DNA from: Nitrosomonas sp.
GTDB taxonomy: Bacteria; Pseudomonadota; Gammaproteobacteria; Burkholderiales; Nitrosomonadaceae
Assembly (NCBI RefSeq): GCF_019752095.1
Contig: NZ_JAIEMO010000006.1
Location: 1-64,000, forward strand
Reading direction: 5' to 3'
Length of the DNA stretch: 64,000 bases
How positions within the stretch are numbered: the first letter of the stretch is position 1; the number at the start of each line of letters is the position of its first letter. The notes below the pieces were generated by a model, which was given only the letters and a program-made list of their open reading frames with translations, ran no database searches and had not been told where the DNA came from. The position numbers and the translations under genes are program-made. Below, piece after piece: positions 47,067-57,513 of the stretch.

Positions 47067-47554
47067 TATTTCGGCAACTCGGAAGCCAGGACAGATTCAG
47101 CCTGTTTCTGCCGGTATCGATCTAATTGCTCACTCAATTCACTATCATGCACCGCCAGTAATTCAAGCGCAAATAGTCCGGCATTGGCCGCCCCCGCTTC
47201 ACCGATGGCAAAGGTAGCGACAGGAACCCCTTTAGGCATCTGCACAATCGACAGCAATGAATCCAGGCCCTGCAAATGCTTGGAATTCACTGGAACACCC
47301 AGAACCGGCAAAGTGGTCTTTGCCGCGATCATGCCAGGCAGATGCGCCGCACCCCCTGCCCCTGCGATGATGCAGCGGATGCCGCGTGCTTTGGCTTCTG
47401 CGGCGAATTGAAACATCAAGTCCGGCGTGCGGTGCGCTGAAACAACTTGGGCTTCATGCGCAATCTTGAATTCATCCAGGATGGCTACCGCATGCTGCAT
47501 TACATTCCAATCACTTTTACTGCCCATCACAACGCTAATTAATGGTTTAATCAT
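47066..47554 (-). CDS. purE: N5-CAIR mutase
   Basis: Converts N5-CAIR, the product of PurK, to CAIR. The 162-residue protein has the class I PurE motifs MGSKSDW, SAHRTPD and AGGAAHLPGMIAAKT. It is first of purE-purK-purC, the usual betaproteobacterial order. Confidence 0.97.
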   Translation of the reverse strand: MIKPLISVVMGSKSDWNVMQHAVAILDEFKIAHEAQVVSAHRTPDLMFQFAAEAKARGIRCIIAGAGGAAHLPGMIAAKTTLPVLGVPVNSKHLQGLDSLLSIVQMPKGVPVATFAIGEAGAANAGLFALELLAVHDSELSEQLDRYRQKQAESVLASELPK

Positions 47555-47803
47555 ATAACTTCAGTCAACTTTAAATTTGAAAATAAATTACTTAATAGCA
47601 CATTGCACGATTATGCCTTGAAACACGGCTGGCTATTTTATAAGTCTGTGCAATAATTGTCTGATCTATTTCGATAGCTTCAATAAAAATGACAACTGGT
47701 ATTATACTAAGCATATTCACAGTTGCACTTTTACATTGATATGACTATTCAATGCATTAAACTTGAAACATTGACTTATCTATTAACGACGGCTTGATTC
47801 TGA

Positions 47804-48235
47804 ATGAATTTTCAACGTGGAAAACAAAGTGACGAACCAGAAATCAATCTGGTGCCCATGATCGACGTACTGCTGGTGATACTGATCTTTCTGGTGGTGA
47901 CTACAACGTATTCGAAATTTGCCGAACTTGAAATCACTCTCCCGCAAGCTAGTGATGAAGAAGTCGACAAAAATATCGACAAGCCAAACAATATAGACAT
48001 CACCGTCAATGCACTGGGAGATTACACCATCAATCGGATACCCATCAAGTTTTCCAGCATTGAAAGCCTGCGTGACGCGTTGCTGTTCGCAGCCAAAGAT
48101 CAGCCTGATCCCTTTATCATCATCAGCGCAGATGCCAAGGCTACGCATCAATCAGTCATTACAGTGATGGAAGCTGCTCGCTTGGCGGGTTACAATAAAA
48201 TCACTTTCACCACGGAAACGAATAATGCCAACTGA
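47804..48235 (+). CDS. exbD: ExbD/TolR-type biopolymer transport protein without a linked exbB
   Basis: A 143-residue inner-membrane protein: cytoplasmic N-tail EPEINLVPMIDVLLVILIF with the proton-carrying Asp in the single helix, then a periplasmic domain ending ITVMEAARLAGYNKITF. With ExbB it uses the proton gradient to energise TonB-dependent uptake. No exbB or tolQ gene is next to it, and the 250 bases upstream hold no gene. sodB follows 79 bases later. It may work with an ExbB encoded elsewhere. Its ribosome site is weak. Confidence 0.9.
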   Translation: MNFQRGKQSDEPEINLVPMIDVLLVILIFLVVTTTYSKFAELEITLPQASDEEVDKNIDKPNNIDITVNALGDYTINRIPIKFSSIESLRDALLFAAKDQPDPFIIISADAKATHQSVITVMEAARLAGYNKITFTTETNNAN

Positions 48236-48314
48236 TGATTAGTTCGGATGGTGATTGAATTCAGCAAAAATTATTACAATAAACTCTAACGTTCCATTTC
48301 ATAAGGAGAGCACT

Positions 48315-48956
48315 ATGACCAATGTCAACCTCGATAATTTTTCCCAAGCGGCGCAATCCGGGTCGCAGTATGTCTTAGCCCCATTACCTTATTCCGATAC
48401 TGCGCTGCAGCCTGTGATATCTTCAAATACACTCAGTTTTCATTATGGTAAGCACCACAAAACCTATGTCGACAACTTGAATAATCTGCTAGCAAATAGC
48501 GATCTGGCAGGACAATCTTTGGAACAAATCATCAAAGCAACCGCCGGACAAGCGGATAAGGCCGCGATTTTCAATAATGCTGCGCAAGTCTGGAACCATA
48601 TGTTTTATTGGCATAGCCTGAAATCAAGTGGTGGCGGCGAACCATCCGCAACACTAAAACAAAAAATTGAAGCTTCATTCGGTAGCCTGGAAAACTGCAA
48701 AAAGGAATTTGCTCAAGCCGCGCTCACTCAGTTTGGAAGTGGTTGGGCATGGTTGGTGCAAGATGGCGACAAAATTGCCTTAGTCAAAACCGGTAACGCC
48801 GAAACGCCGCTGACAAAGGATGTCCGCCCGCTATTGACCATCGATGTTTGGGAACATGCTTACTATTTGGATTACCAGAATCGCCGTGCTGATTATGCAA
48901 ACGCAATTCTGGATAAATTAATTAATTGGGATTTTGCTGCAGCTAACCTTAAATAA
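48315..48956 (+). CDS. sodB: Superoxide dismutase, iron type
   Basis: Dismutates superoxide to oxygen and peroxide. The 213-residue protein has ligands H43 (LSFHYGKHH), H95 (WNHMFYW) and the D-x3-H pair of [11 protein letters not shown]; the Gln of AAQVWNH is the usual iron-type residue. The ATG at 48315 has AAGGAGAG before it; an in-frame start at 48255 is rejected. Residues 1-20 are longer than in E. coli SodB, with no obvious signal peptide. hisG starts 10 bases after the stop. Confidence 0.93.
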   Translation: MTNVNLDNFSQAAQSGSQYVLAPLPYSDTALQPVISSNTLSFHYGKHHKTYVDNLNNLLANSDLAGQSLEQIIKATAGQADKAAIFNNAAQVWNHMFYWHSLKSSGGGEPSATLKQKIEASFGSLENCKKEFAQAALTQFGSGWAWLVQDGDKIALVKTGNAETPLTKDVRPLLTIDVWEHAYYLDYQNRRADYANAILDKLINWDFAAANLK

Positions 48957-48966
48957 TCCCACTTTT

Positions 48967-49611
48967 ATGACTGATATCACCATCGCCCTGTCAAAAGGGC
49001 GAATTTTTGATGACACCGCGCCCATACTCAACGCTGCGGGAATTGAGGCGCTCGACAATCCGGAAACATCACGCAAATTAATTCTCTCCACCAACCGGGC
49101 GAATGTACGCTTGATCATAGTACGTGCATCAGATGTACCGACTTATGTGCAGTATGGCGCTGCAGATCTCGGCATCGCCGGCAAGGATGTACTGCTCGAA
49201 CATGGCGGCGCAGGACTTTATCAGCCGCTGGATCTGAATATTGCACGCTGCCGCATGATGGTGGCGGTAGCGGAAGATTTTGATTACGATTCTGCGGTGC
49301 AACAAGGCGCGCGGCTACGCGTTGCCACAAAATACGTGCAAACTGCGCGCGAACACTTCGCTGCCAAAGGCGTGCATGTCGACCTGATCAAACTGTATGG
49401 CTCGATGGAATTAGCGCCTTTAGTAGGCCTGGCAGACGCCATTGTTGATCTCGTTTCGAGCGGTAACACATTAAAAGCTAACCATCTTAAGGCGGTGGAA
49501 GAAATCATGGCCATTTCATCACGATTAATTATTAATCAGGCAGCCTTAAAACTGAAGAGAGATGCCATTCAACCAATATTGGATGCATTTTCTGCAGCCG
49601 TCAAACCATAA
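48967..49611 (+). CDS. hisG: ATP phosphoribosyltransferase, short form
   Basis: Starts histidine synthesis by joining ATP and PRPP. At 214 residues it is the short HisG form, which lacks the regulatory domain and needs HisZ, encoded elsewhere. Motifs: [62 protein letters not shown]. The start at 48967 is chosen because upstream codons overlap sodB and are not conserved. hisD follows by 27 bases. Confidence 0.95.
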   Translation: MTDITIALSKGRIFDDTAPILNAAGIEALDNPETSRKLILSTNRANVRLIIVRASDVPTYVQYGAADLGIAGKDVLLEHGGAGLYQPLDLNIARCRMMVAVAEDFDYDSAVQQGARLRVATKYVQTAREHFAAKGVHVDLIKLYGSMELAPLVGLADAIVDLVSSGNTLKANHLKAVEEIMAISSRLIINQAALKLKRDAIQPILDAFSAAVKP

Positions 49612-49638
49612 ATCCGCCAGCACTCACTCATCATAACC

Positions 49639-50940
49639 ATGATAGAAATAAAACGATTTAATTCAAAAGACGCTGACTTTGATTCCAAATTAGAGAAACT
49701 TCTGGCATTCGAGAATGCACAGGACGATGCCGTCGAATTGACCGTAGCGAAGATTCTTGCCGATATTAAACAGCGCAAAGATGCCGCTCTGATCGAATAT
49801 ACCAACCGGTTTGACAGACTGTCGGCAACTTCCGGCAAGGACTTTGAGCTCACGCAGAACCAGCTGCAGCAAGCGCTGAGCGCTTTGCCGTCGAATCAAC
49901 GAACTGCCTTGGAAAAAGCGGCCGAGCGGGTTCGCAGCTACCATGAAAAGCAGTTAATGAGCTCATGGCAATATACCGATTCGGAAGGTACGTTACTTGG
50001 CCAAAAAATAACGCCGCTGGATCGCGTTGGGCTCTATGTTCCTGGCGGGAAAGCTTCTTACCCTTCTTCGGTTCTGATGAATGCTATTCCAGCCAAAGTC
50101 GCCGGTGTAGAAGAATTAATCATGGTGGTTCCAACACCGGATGGCGAAAGAAATGACATGGTTCTGGCAGCAGCGGCTATTAGCCAAGTGGATCGCGTAT
50201 TCACCATCGGCGGCGCTCAAGCTGTCGCTGCGTTAGCCTATGGTACCGAAACCATACCGCCGGTGGATAAAATTGTCGGTCCCGGCAATGCCTATGTCGC
50301 CGCTGCCAAACGGCGGGTATTTGGCATCGTTGGCATCGACATGGTCGCCGGTCCATCTGAAATTTTAGTCATTTGCGATGGCCAAACCAATCCGGATTGG
50401 ATTGCGATGGATTTGTTTTCTCAAGCCGAACATGATGAGTTAGCCCAGTCGATATTATTATCACCCAATGCTGAATTTCTCGACCAGGTGTTGCACAGCC
50501 TGAACCGCCTGTTGGCAGCAATGACTCGTAAAGAGGTCATTCGTGCTTCACTGGAAAATCGCGGCGCTTTGATTCAGGTGCAAGATTTGGATGAAGCCTG
50601 TGTTATCGCCAACCGAATCGCACCTGAACATCTGGAATTATCCCTCGAGCAACCGGAAAAATGGATTGATAAAATCCGCCACGCCGGCGCTATTTTTATG
50701 GGCCGCAATGCTTGTGAGGCGCTAGGAGATTATTGCGCCGGACCTAATCATGTATTGCCGACATCAAGAACCGCGCGCTTCTCCTCTCCATTGGGTGTGT
50801 ATGATTTTCAGAAACGCAGCAGCTTGATCCAAGTGTCGCAACAAGGTGCAGCGAAGTTGGGAGAAATTGCATCGATACTTGCAACCGGGGAGGGATTACA
50901 AGCACATGCATTATCGGCAGAATACCGTTATAAGAATTAA
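49639..50940 (+). CDS. hisD: Histidinol dehydrogenase
   Basis: Oxidises histidinol to histidine in two NAD-dependent steps. The 433-residue enzyme has [23 protein letters not shown], the [11 protein letters not shown] segment with zinc-binding residues, and [25 protein letters not shown]. It lies directly downstream of hisG, as in other betaproteobacteria, where hisC and others usually follow; here a TrmH-type gene comes next, so the cluster is truncated to two genes in this window. Confidence 0.97.
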   Translation: MIEIKRFNSKDADFDSKLEKLLAFENAQDDAVELTVAKILADIKQRKDAALIEYTNRFDRLSATSGKDFELTQNQLQQALSALPSNQRTALEKAAERVRSYHEKQLMSSWQYTDSEGTLLGQKITPLDRVGLYVPGGKASYPSSVLMNAIPAKVAGVEELIMVVPTPDGERNDMVLAAAAISQVDRVFTIGGAQAVAALAYGTETIPPVDKIVGPGNAYVAAAKRRVFGIVGIDMVAGPSEILVICDGQTNPDWIAMDLFSQAEHDELAQSILLSPNAEFLDQVLHSLNRLLAAMTRKEVIRASLENRGALIQVQDLDEACVIANRIAPEHLELSLEQPEKWIDKIRHAGAIFMGRNACEALGDYCAGPNHVLPTSRTARFSSPLGVYDFQKRSSLIQVSQQGAAKLGEIASILATGEGLQAHALSAEYRYKN

Positions 50941-50989
50941 TAATGATAGGATTTTACCGCAATAGTTCCGATACCTGCGGGATTCACTT

Positions 50990-51808
50990 ATGCCAGTTAT
51001 TACTTCACGCGACCACCCGCTCATCAAACAACTGATCCAGTTGGAAGGATCATCGCAATATCGTAAAAAAACTGGCCTGACGCTTCTTGATGGCATCCAT
51101 CTCATTCAAATTTATAGTTCGATACTGGGCAAACCCAAAAATCTGATCGTCAGCGAATTTTATTTTGCCGATAACAAACATTTCATAGATATGCTTTTTG
51201 GCCATAAGCCTCCTAAAATAAACATCGTTAGTGATTCATTATTTCGTGTACTATCTCCAGTCAAAACACCCACAGGGATTCTCGCACTTATTTCAAAACC
51301 CATATTGCAGGAAGCAAATCATCGCAAAAAAGCAGTTCTGAGTGTTCTGTTAGAAGCCATTCAAGATCCTGGAAATATGGGTTCAATATTACGTTCGGCC
51401 GCCGCCGCCAGCGCCAGTAATATTTATCTTTCAAAACACTGTGCTGACGCCTGGTCTCCCAAAACATTGCGGGCTGCGATGGGTGCGCATTTTTTTTTGC
51501 ATATTCATGAAAATAGTGATTTGAAGCAAATTGCGCAAGAATTCACGGGGACTGTGGTTGCCACATCCATACAAGCCACGCAGAGTCTTTTTGATGTTTC
51601 ATTGGCTGGACCCACAGCTTTCATATTTGGGAATGAAGGCGCAGGATTATCTGCAGAAATGATACAAGCAGCACAGACGAATATCTCTATTACAATGCCT
51701 GGCAAAACTGAATCTCTGAACGTTGCGGCGGCGGCGGCTATTTGTTTTTTTGAAAAAGTGCGCCAGGATAGATTCTCAACTCTAACTTCCGATGTTGGAA
51801 CTAAATAA
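50990..51808 (+). CDS. TrmH/SpoU-family RNA methyltransferase
   Basis: A 272-residue SPOUT enzyme that 2'-O-methylates RNA with SAM. The three SPOUT motifs are clear: DPGNMGSILRSAAA, FIFGNEGAGLSAEM and ITMPGKTESLNVAAAAAI, which form the SAM-binding knot. An N-terminal RNA-binding extension (about 100 residues) begins ITSRDHPLIKQLIQLEGSSQYR, as in RlmB- and TsnR-like proteins. Its exact target is not known. Confidence 0.88.
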   Translation: MPVITSRDHPLIKQLIQLEGSSQYRKKTGLTLLDGIHLIQIYSSILGKPKNLIVSEFYFADNKHFIDMLFGHKPPKINIVSDSLFRVLSPVKTPTGILALISKPILQEANHRKKAVLSVLLEAIQDPGNMGSILRSAAAASASNIYLSKHCADAWSPKTLRAAMGAHFFLHIHENSDLKQIAQEFTGTVVATSIQATQSLFDVSLAGPTAFIFGNEGAGLSAEMIQAAQTNISITMPGKTESLNVAAAAAICFFEKVRQDRFSTLTSDVGTK

Positions 51809-51856
51809 TGCAGGGGTGTATCATACTGCAGCTAACAATAATCACTATGGAGCCTC

Positions 51857-52204
51857 ATGAAAATTTCATTTTTATCCCTCATCATCCTGCTCGGATGCGC
51901 GTTATTCAATCCTGTCAATGTCATGGCTTTGCACCATGAACCGCAAAATGCACAAGAATCCAAAGAAAGAATGCCTGATAATGAAGGAATTGTTGTCAAC
52001 ACAATGGACGCGGCCGGTTACACTTATATGGAACTGGAAAATAGCGGTCATAAATTCTGGATTGCTGCACCCACAACCAAGGTTAACAAAGGCGATCATA
52101 TTCGCTACTCTGGAAGTATGACCATGAGCAACTTTACCAGCAAGACTTTGAATCGCACATTCAGCACCATTGTTTTTGTTACTTCTACAGAAATTAAAAA
52201 ATAG
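51857..52204 (+). CDS. NrfJ-like exported protein
   Basis: A 115-residue protein with a signal peptide (cleavage likely after VMA, about residue 24) and a small beta domain: VVNTMDAAGYTYMELE, FWIAAPTTKVNKGDHIRY, MTMSNFTSKTLNRTFSTIVFV. This pattern is shared with NrfJ-type and related periplasmic proteins found beside multihaem cytochromes, whose function is unknown. GGAG lies before the ATG. It is convergent with uvrB. Confidence 0.72.
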   Translation: MKISFLSLIILLGCALFNPVNVMALHHEPQNAQESKERMPDNEGIVVNTMDAAGYTYMELENSGHKFWIAAPTTKVNKGDHIRYSGSMTMSNFTSKTLNRTFSTIVFVTSTEIKK

Positions 52205-52209
52205 CCTGG

Positions 52210-54240
52210 CTAAGTCACATCTGAAAAGCCGATTAATAGCTTATTCTTGAGGCTTTTCAGCTCATCTCGATAGAGTGCTGCTTGTTCGAATTCCAAATTC
52301 TTTGCAGCACTGAGCATTTTCTTTTCAACACGCTGCATCTCTTTGGCTAATTGCGCTTCACTCATGACATCATAACGCGCCTGTGCTTGTGCAGCTTTGA
52401 GGTTTTGCTGCGATGACTCATAGTTATAAACACCATCAATGAGATCTTTAATCCTCTTGTGTACCGATCGAGGAGTAATTTGATGCTGCAAATTATGGTC
52501 TATTTGCTTCTGGCGCCGGCGATCAGTCTCATCAATCGCAGCGCGCATGGATTTGGTGATGGTATCAGCGTAAAGAATAGCGGTGCCGTTGATATGACGG
52601 GCAGCGCGGCCGATGGTTTGAATCAATGACCTCTCCGAACGCAGAAAACCCTCCTTATCGGCATCCAGTATCGCAACCAAGGAAACTTCCGGGATATCCA
52701 ATCCTTCGCGCAACAAATTAATTCCGATCAGCACATCAAATTGTCCCAGTCGTAAATCACGGATAATTTCAACCCGCTCCACCGTATCAATATCCGAATG
52801 CAGATACCGCACCTTGATTTGATGTTCGGAAAAATAGTCGGTTAAATCTTCTGCCATGCGTTTAGTCAGCGTGGTAACCAGTACACGTTCATTCTTGGCT
52901 GTACGCAAACTGACCTCGGACATTAAATCATCGACTTGGGTCGTTACTGGACGTACCTCTATCATCGGATCGACCAACCCGGTAGGCCGTACCACCTGTT
53001 CCACTATCTGCCCACTATGTTGATGTTCATAATTCGCAGGCGTTGCCGACACAAAAACAGTCTGCGGCATCCTTTTTTCAAATTCTTCAAAACGCAACGG
53101 ACGATTATCCAACGCGGATGGCAGGCGAAAACCATAATTCACCAGATTTTCCTTGCGCGATCGATCACCTTTATACATGCCTCCGATCTGCGGCACCGTG
53201 ACATGGCTCTCGTCAATAATCATCAATGCATTGGATGGCAAGTAATCGAGCAAGGTCGGCGGCGGTTCTCCGGGCTTCTTGCCGGAAAGATGGCGCGAGT
53301 AATTTTCAATACCTTTACAGAATCCTAGTTCATTGAGCATCTCCAGATCAAATCGGGTTCGCTGCTCGAGACGCTGGGCTTCAACTAGGCGATGCTCCTG
53401 ATAATAATATTCCAGTCTCTCACGCAGTTCATTTTTGATGGTTTCCATTGCACGCAAAGTGGTACCTCGCGGTGTAACATAGTGACTGGATGGGTAGACG
53501 GTGAATCGCGATAATTTTTGCAGTATACGGCCGGTCAGCGGGTCAAATAATGACAGGCTATCCACCTCATCATCGAATAATGACACCCTTATTGCAGCTT
53601 CCGAACTTTCCGCCGGAAAAACATCCACCACATCCCCTCGGACGCGAAATACCCCGCGTTTGAATTCCAACTCATTACGATCGTATTGCATTTCGGTCAA
53701 ACGCTTTATGACATCACGCTGAGAAATTTTCTCACCGTTGCGCAAATGTAGAATCATGCCATGATAATCCACCGGATCGCCGATACCGTATATACATGAC
53801 ACGGTGGCCACAATAATGACGTCATCGCGCTCCAGCAAGGATTTTGTTGCAGATAGGCGCATCTGTTCGATATGCTCATTGATGCTGGAATCTTTCTCAA
53901 TAAACAAATCACGCGCAGGAACATACGCTTCGGGTTGATAGTAATCGTAATAAGAAACAAAGTACTCGATGGCGTTCTCTGGGAAAAATTCGCGCATCTC
54001 TGCATACAGTTGCGCTGCCAGCGTTTTGTTTGGCGCGATTAAAATTGCCGGACGCCCCGAATGGGCAATCATGTTAGCTATCGTATAGGTTTTCCCCGAT
54101 CCGGTAACTCCCAGCAATGTTTGAAACGCAAGACCATCATTCATCCCTTCAATGAGTTGCGTAATAGCTGCAGGTTGATCTCCTGCGGGTGCAAATGTCT
54201 GATGTAATTTGAACGGACTATTGGGGAAGGTTACGATCAC
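52210..54240 (-). CDS. uvrB: Excinuclease ABC subunit B
   Basis: The damage-verifying helicase of nucleotide excision repair. The 676-residue protein has Walker A GVTGSGKT (about residues 44-51), the beta-hairpin region ([12 protein letters not shown]), [31 protein letters not shown]-type helicase motifs (in outline), and a C-terminal UVR motif ([16 protein letters not shown]) that binds UvrC. Confidence 0.98.
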   Translation of the reverse strand: MIVTFPNSPFKLHQTFAPAGDQPAAITQLIEGMNDGLAFQTLLGVTGSGKTYTIANMIAHSGRPAILIAPNKTLAAQLYAEMREFFPENAIEYFVSYYDYYQPEAYVPARDLFIEKDSSINEHIEQMRLSATKSLLERDDVIIVATVSCIYGIGDPVDYHGMILHLRNGEKISQRDVIKRLTEMQYDRNELEFKRGVFRVRGDVVDVFPAESSEAAIRVSLFDDEVDSLSLFDPLTGRILQKLSRFTVYPSSHYVTPRGTTLRAMETIKNELRERLEYYYQEHRLVEAQRLEQRTRFDLEMLNELGFCKGIENYSRHLSGKKPGEPPPTLLDYLPSNALMIIDESHVTVPQIGGMYKGDRSRKENLVNYGFRLPSALDNRPLRFEEFEKRMPQTVFVSATPANYEHQHSGQIVEQVVRPTGLVDPMIEVRPVTTQVDDLMSEVSLRTAKNERVLVTTLTKRMAEDLTDYFSEHQIKVRYLHSDIDTVERVEIIRDLRLGQFDVLIGINLLREGLDIPEVSLVAILDADKEGFLRSERSLIQTIGRAARHINGTAILYADTITKSMRAAIDETDRRRQKQIDHNLQHQITPRSVHKRIKDLIDGVYNYESSQQNLKAAQAQARYDVMSEAQLAKEMQRVEKKMLSAAKNLEFEQAALYRDELKSLKNKLLIGFSDVT

Positions 54241-54320
54241 AGGTATAATTCCGACTTAACAATTATGCTTTTATACCATTCTAACATGCCGTTCTATTTA
54301 TTTTAGTGCGAGGATTTTTT

Positions 54321-55514
54321 GTGGAACTCTCTAGTCGCGTTCAAGCTATCAAACCATCTCCCACCCTTGCTGTTACTGCACGTGCCGCCAAACTCAAATC
54401 TGAAGGTAAAGATATTATAGGATTGGGTGCAGGCGAACCTGACTTTGATACTCCTCAACATATCAAGGATGCTGCGATAGCTGCGATCAACAAAGGCCAA
54501 ACAAAATATACCCCCGTCGGCGGAACACCAAGTTTAAAAAACGCTATTGTGGCAAAGTTTAAACGTGAGAATAATTTTGATTTTGACCCCAAACAAATTT
54601 TAGTTTCCTGTGGAGGTAAGCAGAGTTTCTTTAACTTGGCATTATCTGTAATCAATCCGGGGGATGAAGTGATTATCCCGGCACCCTACTGGGTTTCTTA
54701 TCCTGACATTGTGCTTATTGCTGAAGGTAAGCCTGTGTTTATCGATACCGGCATTGAACAGAATTTCAAGATATCCCCACAGCAACTAGAGGCGGTCATT
54801 ACACCCAAAACTAAAATGTTTGTCGTCAACAGCCCCAGCAATCCGACTGGAGCTGTCTATACTTTTGATGAACTCAAAGCACTGAGTGAAGTTTTACGCA
54901 AACATCCCAAGATTCTCATTGCCACCGATGACATGTACGAACACATCCTGCTTACTGGAGAACGATTTGGCAATATCGCCAATGCCTGTCCTGATTTATT
55001 GCCCCAAACCATGGTTCTCAATGGCGTTTCCAAGGCTTACTCAATGACAGGGTGGCGAATCGGTTATTGCGGTGGACCTGCACACATCATTTCAGCCATG
55101 GAAAATATTCAGTCACAAAGCACATCGAATCCAAGCTCTATTTCACAGGCAGCTGCAGAAGCAGCACTCAATGGCGACCAATCGTGTATCAATCCAATGG
55201 TAGCAGCGTTCAAAGAACGCAACGTCTTTATGACTGAACAATTGAATCAAATCAATGGAGTACGGTGTTTACTTTCGCAAGGCGCATTCTATGCATTCGC
55301 AGATGCTAACCAGTCAATCGATACGTTATATAAAAAAAATCTTATAAGCGCACCCAATGATATCGTATTCAGCGAATATCTTCTGGAAAAAGCCGGAGTC
55401 GCTGTAGTTCCAGGCTCCGCATTTGGATGTGAAGGTTATATGCGACTATCATTTGCCACCTCAATGGAAAATCTAAGGCAGGCATTAAGTCGGATGAGAA
55501 GTCTGCTGAAATAA
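54321..55514 (+). CDS. Aspartate aminotransferase (class I, subgroup I-gamma)
   Basis: A 397-residue PLP enzyme. It starts VELSSRVQAIKPSPTLAV from a GTG codon at 54321 with GAGGA seven bases upstream; the GTG five codons earlier is less likely. The PLP lysine is in VSKAYSMTGWRIGY and substrate motifs include NSPSNPTGAVY. These are typical of bacterial aspartate/prephenate aminotransferases, which make aspartate or arogenate. The precise substrate cannot be told from sequence alone. Confidence 0.93.
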   Translation: MELSSRVQAIKPSPTLAVTARAAKLKSEGKDIIGLGAGEPDFDTPQHIKDAAIAAINKGQTKYTPVGGTPSLKNAIVAKFKRENNFDFDPKQILVSCGGKQSFFNLALSVINPGDEVIIPAPYWVSYPDIVLIAEGKPVFIDTGIEQNFKISPQQLEAVITPKTKMFVVNSPSNPTGAVYTFDELKALSEVLRKHPKILIATDDMYEHILLTGERFGNIANACPDLLPQTMVLNGVSKAYSMTGWRIGYCGGPAHIISAMENIQSQSTSNPSSISQAAAEAALNGDQSCINPMVAAFKERNVFMTEQLNQINGVRCLLSQGAFYAFADANQSIDTLYKKNLISAPNDIVFSEYLLEKAGVAVVPGSAFGCEGYMRLSFATSMENLRQALSRMRSLLK

Positions 55515-55547
55515 GACCATCAGATCCAGCAGATTTATATTTTTTTA

Positions 55548-56087
55548 TTAATGAAGCGCGGCCATCATTGCTGCTTTTTTAGTTTTTCCAGCTCGTGAGG
55601 GTACATTGCACAATCCACAGACGTGATTGGAGTGAATTTCCAGTGTGTGCACTACATACTTACCGTGGCATTTCACACAAGGCGCTATGCACAACACGCC
55701 ACTTTCGACAAAACGCGCTAAAGTCCACGCACGCGTTAAGCTTAATACTTTTTCTAACTGATTGACTTTAACATGCTCATCATAAAGCCTATAACTTTTA
55801 ATTAATGCATTAATACCTTTAACGCCTGTATTTTCTGTCACATAATGGTATATGTTTATAAACAGTGAAGAGTGCATATTTGGCTGCCAGCTTATAAACC
55901 AATCTTCCGAATAAGGCAGCATGCCTTTGGGAGGCGATACCCCTCTAATTTCTTTATATAACTTCACTAATCTTTCACGACTCAGGTCAGTGTTCATTTC
56001 CAACACTTGTAATCGAGCCCCTAATTGAATCAATTCAGTCGCCAGTTGAATTTGCTTAGCCTCGGTGATAATGCTTCGATTGCGCAT
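55548..56087 (-). CDS. flhC: Flagellar master activator subunit FlhC
   Basis: A 179-residue protein that with FlhD forms the FlhD4C2 activator of class II flagellar promoters. The C-terminal zinc site is visible as CVKC and CGLC, equivalent to the four cysteines in E. coli FlhC. The N-terminus (AKQIQLATELIQLGARLQVLEMNTDLSRERLVKLYKEI in outline) is also characteristic. It follows flhD by 27 bases. Other flagellar genes are not in the window. Confidence 0.93.
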   Translation of the reverse strand: MRNRSIITEAKQIQLATELIQLGARLQVLEMNTDLSRERLVKLYKEIRGVSPPKGMLPYSEDWFISWQPNMHSSLFINIYHYVTENTGVKGINALIKSYRLYDEHVKVNQLEKVLSLTRAWTLARFVESGVLCIAPCVKCHGKYVVHTLEIHSNHVCGLCNVPSRAGKTKKAAMMAALH

Positions 56088-56114
56088 GATGTTGCCCTCT
56101 TTATATATTTACTT

Positions 56115-56432
56115 CTACGCTACAACTTCAGCAGGTTTTCCAGCCATCAAAATAGCTGCATGTGACTTAGCAACAGATTGCTCACGATTATCGTTGGATA
56201 ACATTTCGGCAATCAAACGATCGTCAAAACGGAAACGACAAAGCAGCATATTTGACGCGGCCATTTTAATTAATTGTGCAGAAGTTAACTTATCCAGAAT
56301 ATCCGCCAAATCCTGATTAATGCCCAACCGATACATGGCAGATACCCTATCATCATGCAGCATTTGCTTTGCAAGCAATAGATAACTTAAGTTGATATCC
56401 CGGATCTCATCCAACATTTGATCTGTTTGCAT
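56115..56432 (-). CDS. flhD: Flagellar master activator subunit FlhD
   Basis: A 105-residue protein: DEIRDINLSYLLLAKQMLHDDR is the FlhD signature, followed by the tail containing SAQLIKMAASNMLLCRFRFDD. It dimerises and positions FlhC on DNA. A 500-base gene-free region upstream suggests extensive control of the flhDC promoter, as is known in enteric bacteria. Confidence 0.93.
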   Translation of the reverse strand: MQTDQMLDEIRDINLSYLLLAKQMLHDDRVSAMYRLGINQDLADILDKLTSAQLIKMAASNMLLCRFRFDDRLIAEMLSNDNREQSVAKSHAAILMAGKPAEVVA

Positions 56433-56951
56433 TTAATCACCCCTTAAATAAATAATATTTAATCGAAAACACGCATTCGTGAGGTGACATTTTCAATTAT
56501 GACGCAATGGAAGTAAATGGAAGTTAGGCTTAAACGAAGCTAGGTAATCTTCTTATCGCAATGTAGGAATTTTGACTACACGATAAAAATGATAATGAGT
56601 TAAAAATATGGTGTTTTTTACTGCACTAGTTAACTGAGCAATTTGTCAGTTATTTGTGGCCTGATAACAGAAGAAAAACTCGAGCACAATACTGTATACA
56701 ACCATGATAGAACCAAGTAAGCCTTCAGCCCCAATTCTTCCGAAATACCCGGGTCATCGAGTCACCGTATTTTTTGCTTCGGATTTCTGAATACCGAACG
56801 ATCAATGGAATTCATCATATCATGGACACAAAGAACATCCATCTTGAGAATATCGATGGAAAAATACTTTAAACTAATAATCTTCGTAAGAAATTAATAC
56901 ATTTTGCACTGTGATCTTGAATTCTCTAATCATTAATACCTCCATCAGTTC
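56433..56951. other. Gene-free region upstream of flhDC
   Basis: About 520 AT-rich bases with no convincing ORF. The longest candidate is a 28-codon plus-strand frame near 56704. Its position makes it the likely flhDC promoter and control region. I could not identify specific binding sites. Confidence 0.6.
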
Positions 56952-57401
56952 TCAGGTTGACCCCAGAAACAAATCTGGAATCATTTCCTTGCGCTGCAGC
57001 AGACTCCGTTCCACTATGCGCAACTTATTGAGCAGAATAGTTAATTGCAAATAGAATTGATCGCTCGCCATTAACTGGTGCCATTCATCTCCATCCGGAT
57101 CATCTTCATCAAGATTACGCCAGAAAAGATCGCAGAAACTATGAAATGAGACTGGATACCCCTCAGTTAAGGCAGATTTAATTTTCTGATCTAACCAACG
57201 CTGTCGTCTAATAATTAAACCTTCAGCTCCATCGCAAACAATGACCGACAAGTAATCATGCAGATCTGTCGTGCTGCGTATGCTTTCCAGCTCAGAAAAT
57301 TTTTGTCCATTGATGGCGCTGGCAATCAATTCTTGTAAAGCAAGCGTTGAAATTTTAAAACTTACGCCTGTTTGTAGTCTATAGATTTTGTCGAAATACA
57401 T
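56952..57401 (-). CDS. Hypothetical protein
   Basis: A 149-residue acidic, mostly helical protein with no signal peptide or membrane helix that I can see. I do not recognise a family. It contains DLFWRNLDEDDPDGDEWHQL and an N-terminal section LALQELIASAINGQKFSEL. It lies upstream of the flhDC control region on the same strand. The ribosome site is weak, but codon use looks ordinary for the window. Confidence 0.6.
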   Translation of the reverse strand: MYFDKIYRLQTGVSFKISTLALQELIASAINGQKFSELESIRSTTDLHDYLSVIVCDGAEGLIIRRQRWLDQKIKSALTEGYPVSFHSFCDLFWRNLDEDDPDGDEWHQLMASDQFYLQLTILLNKLRIVERSLLQRKEMIPDLFLGST

Positions 57402-57513
57402 AGGTCAATCGTCATGAGTAAGTAAAACCAAAGTGAATGAACGATTCGATTAATATTCGCGATTATGGTTCACTTCGGCGAATTCACGCAAATGTAATCT
57501 TGGCGGATTACAG

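Noticed and set aside
52223-52262. Inverted repeat TGAAAAGCC/GGCTTTTCA at the end of uvrB
   Set aside because: It lies inside coding sequence with a 20-base loop and no T-run; probably chance.
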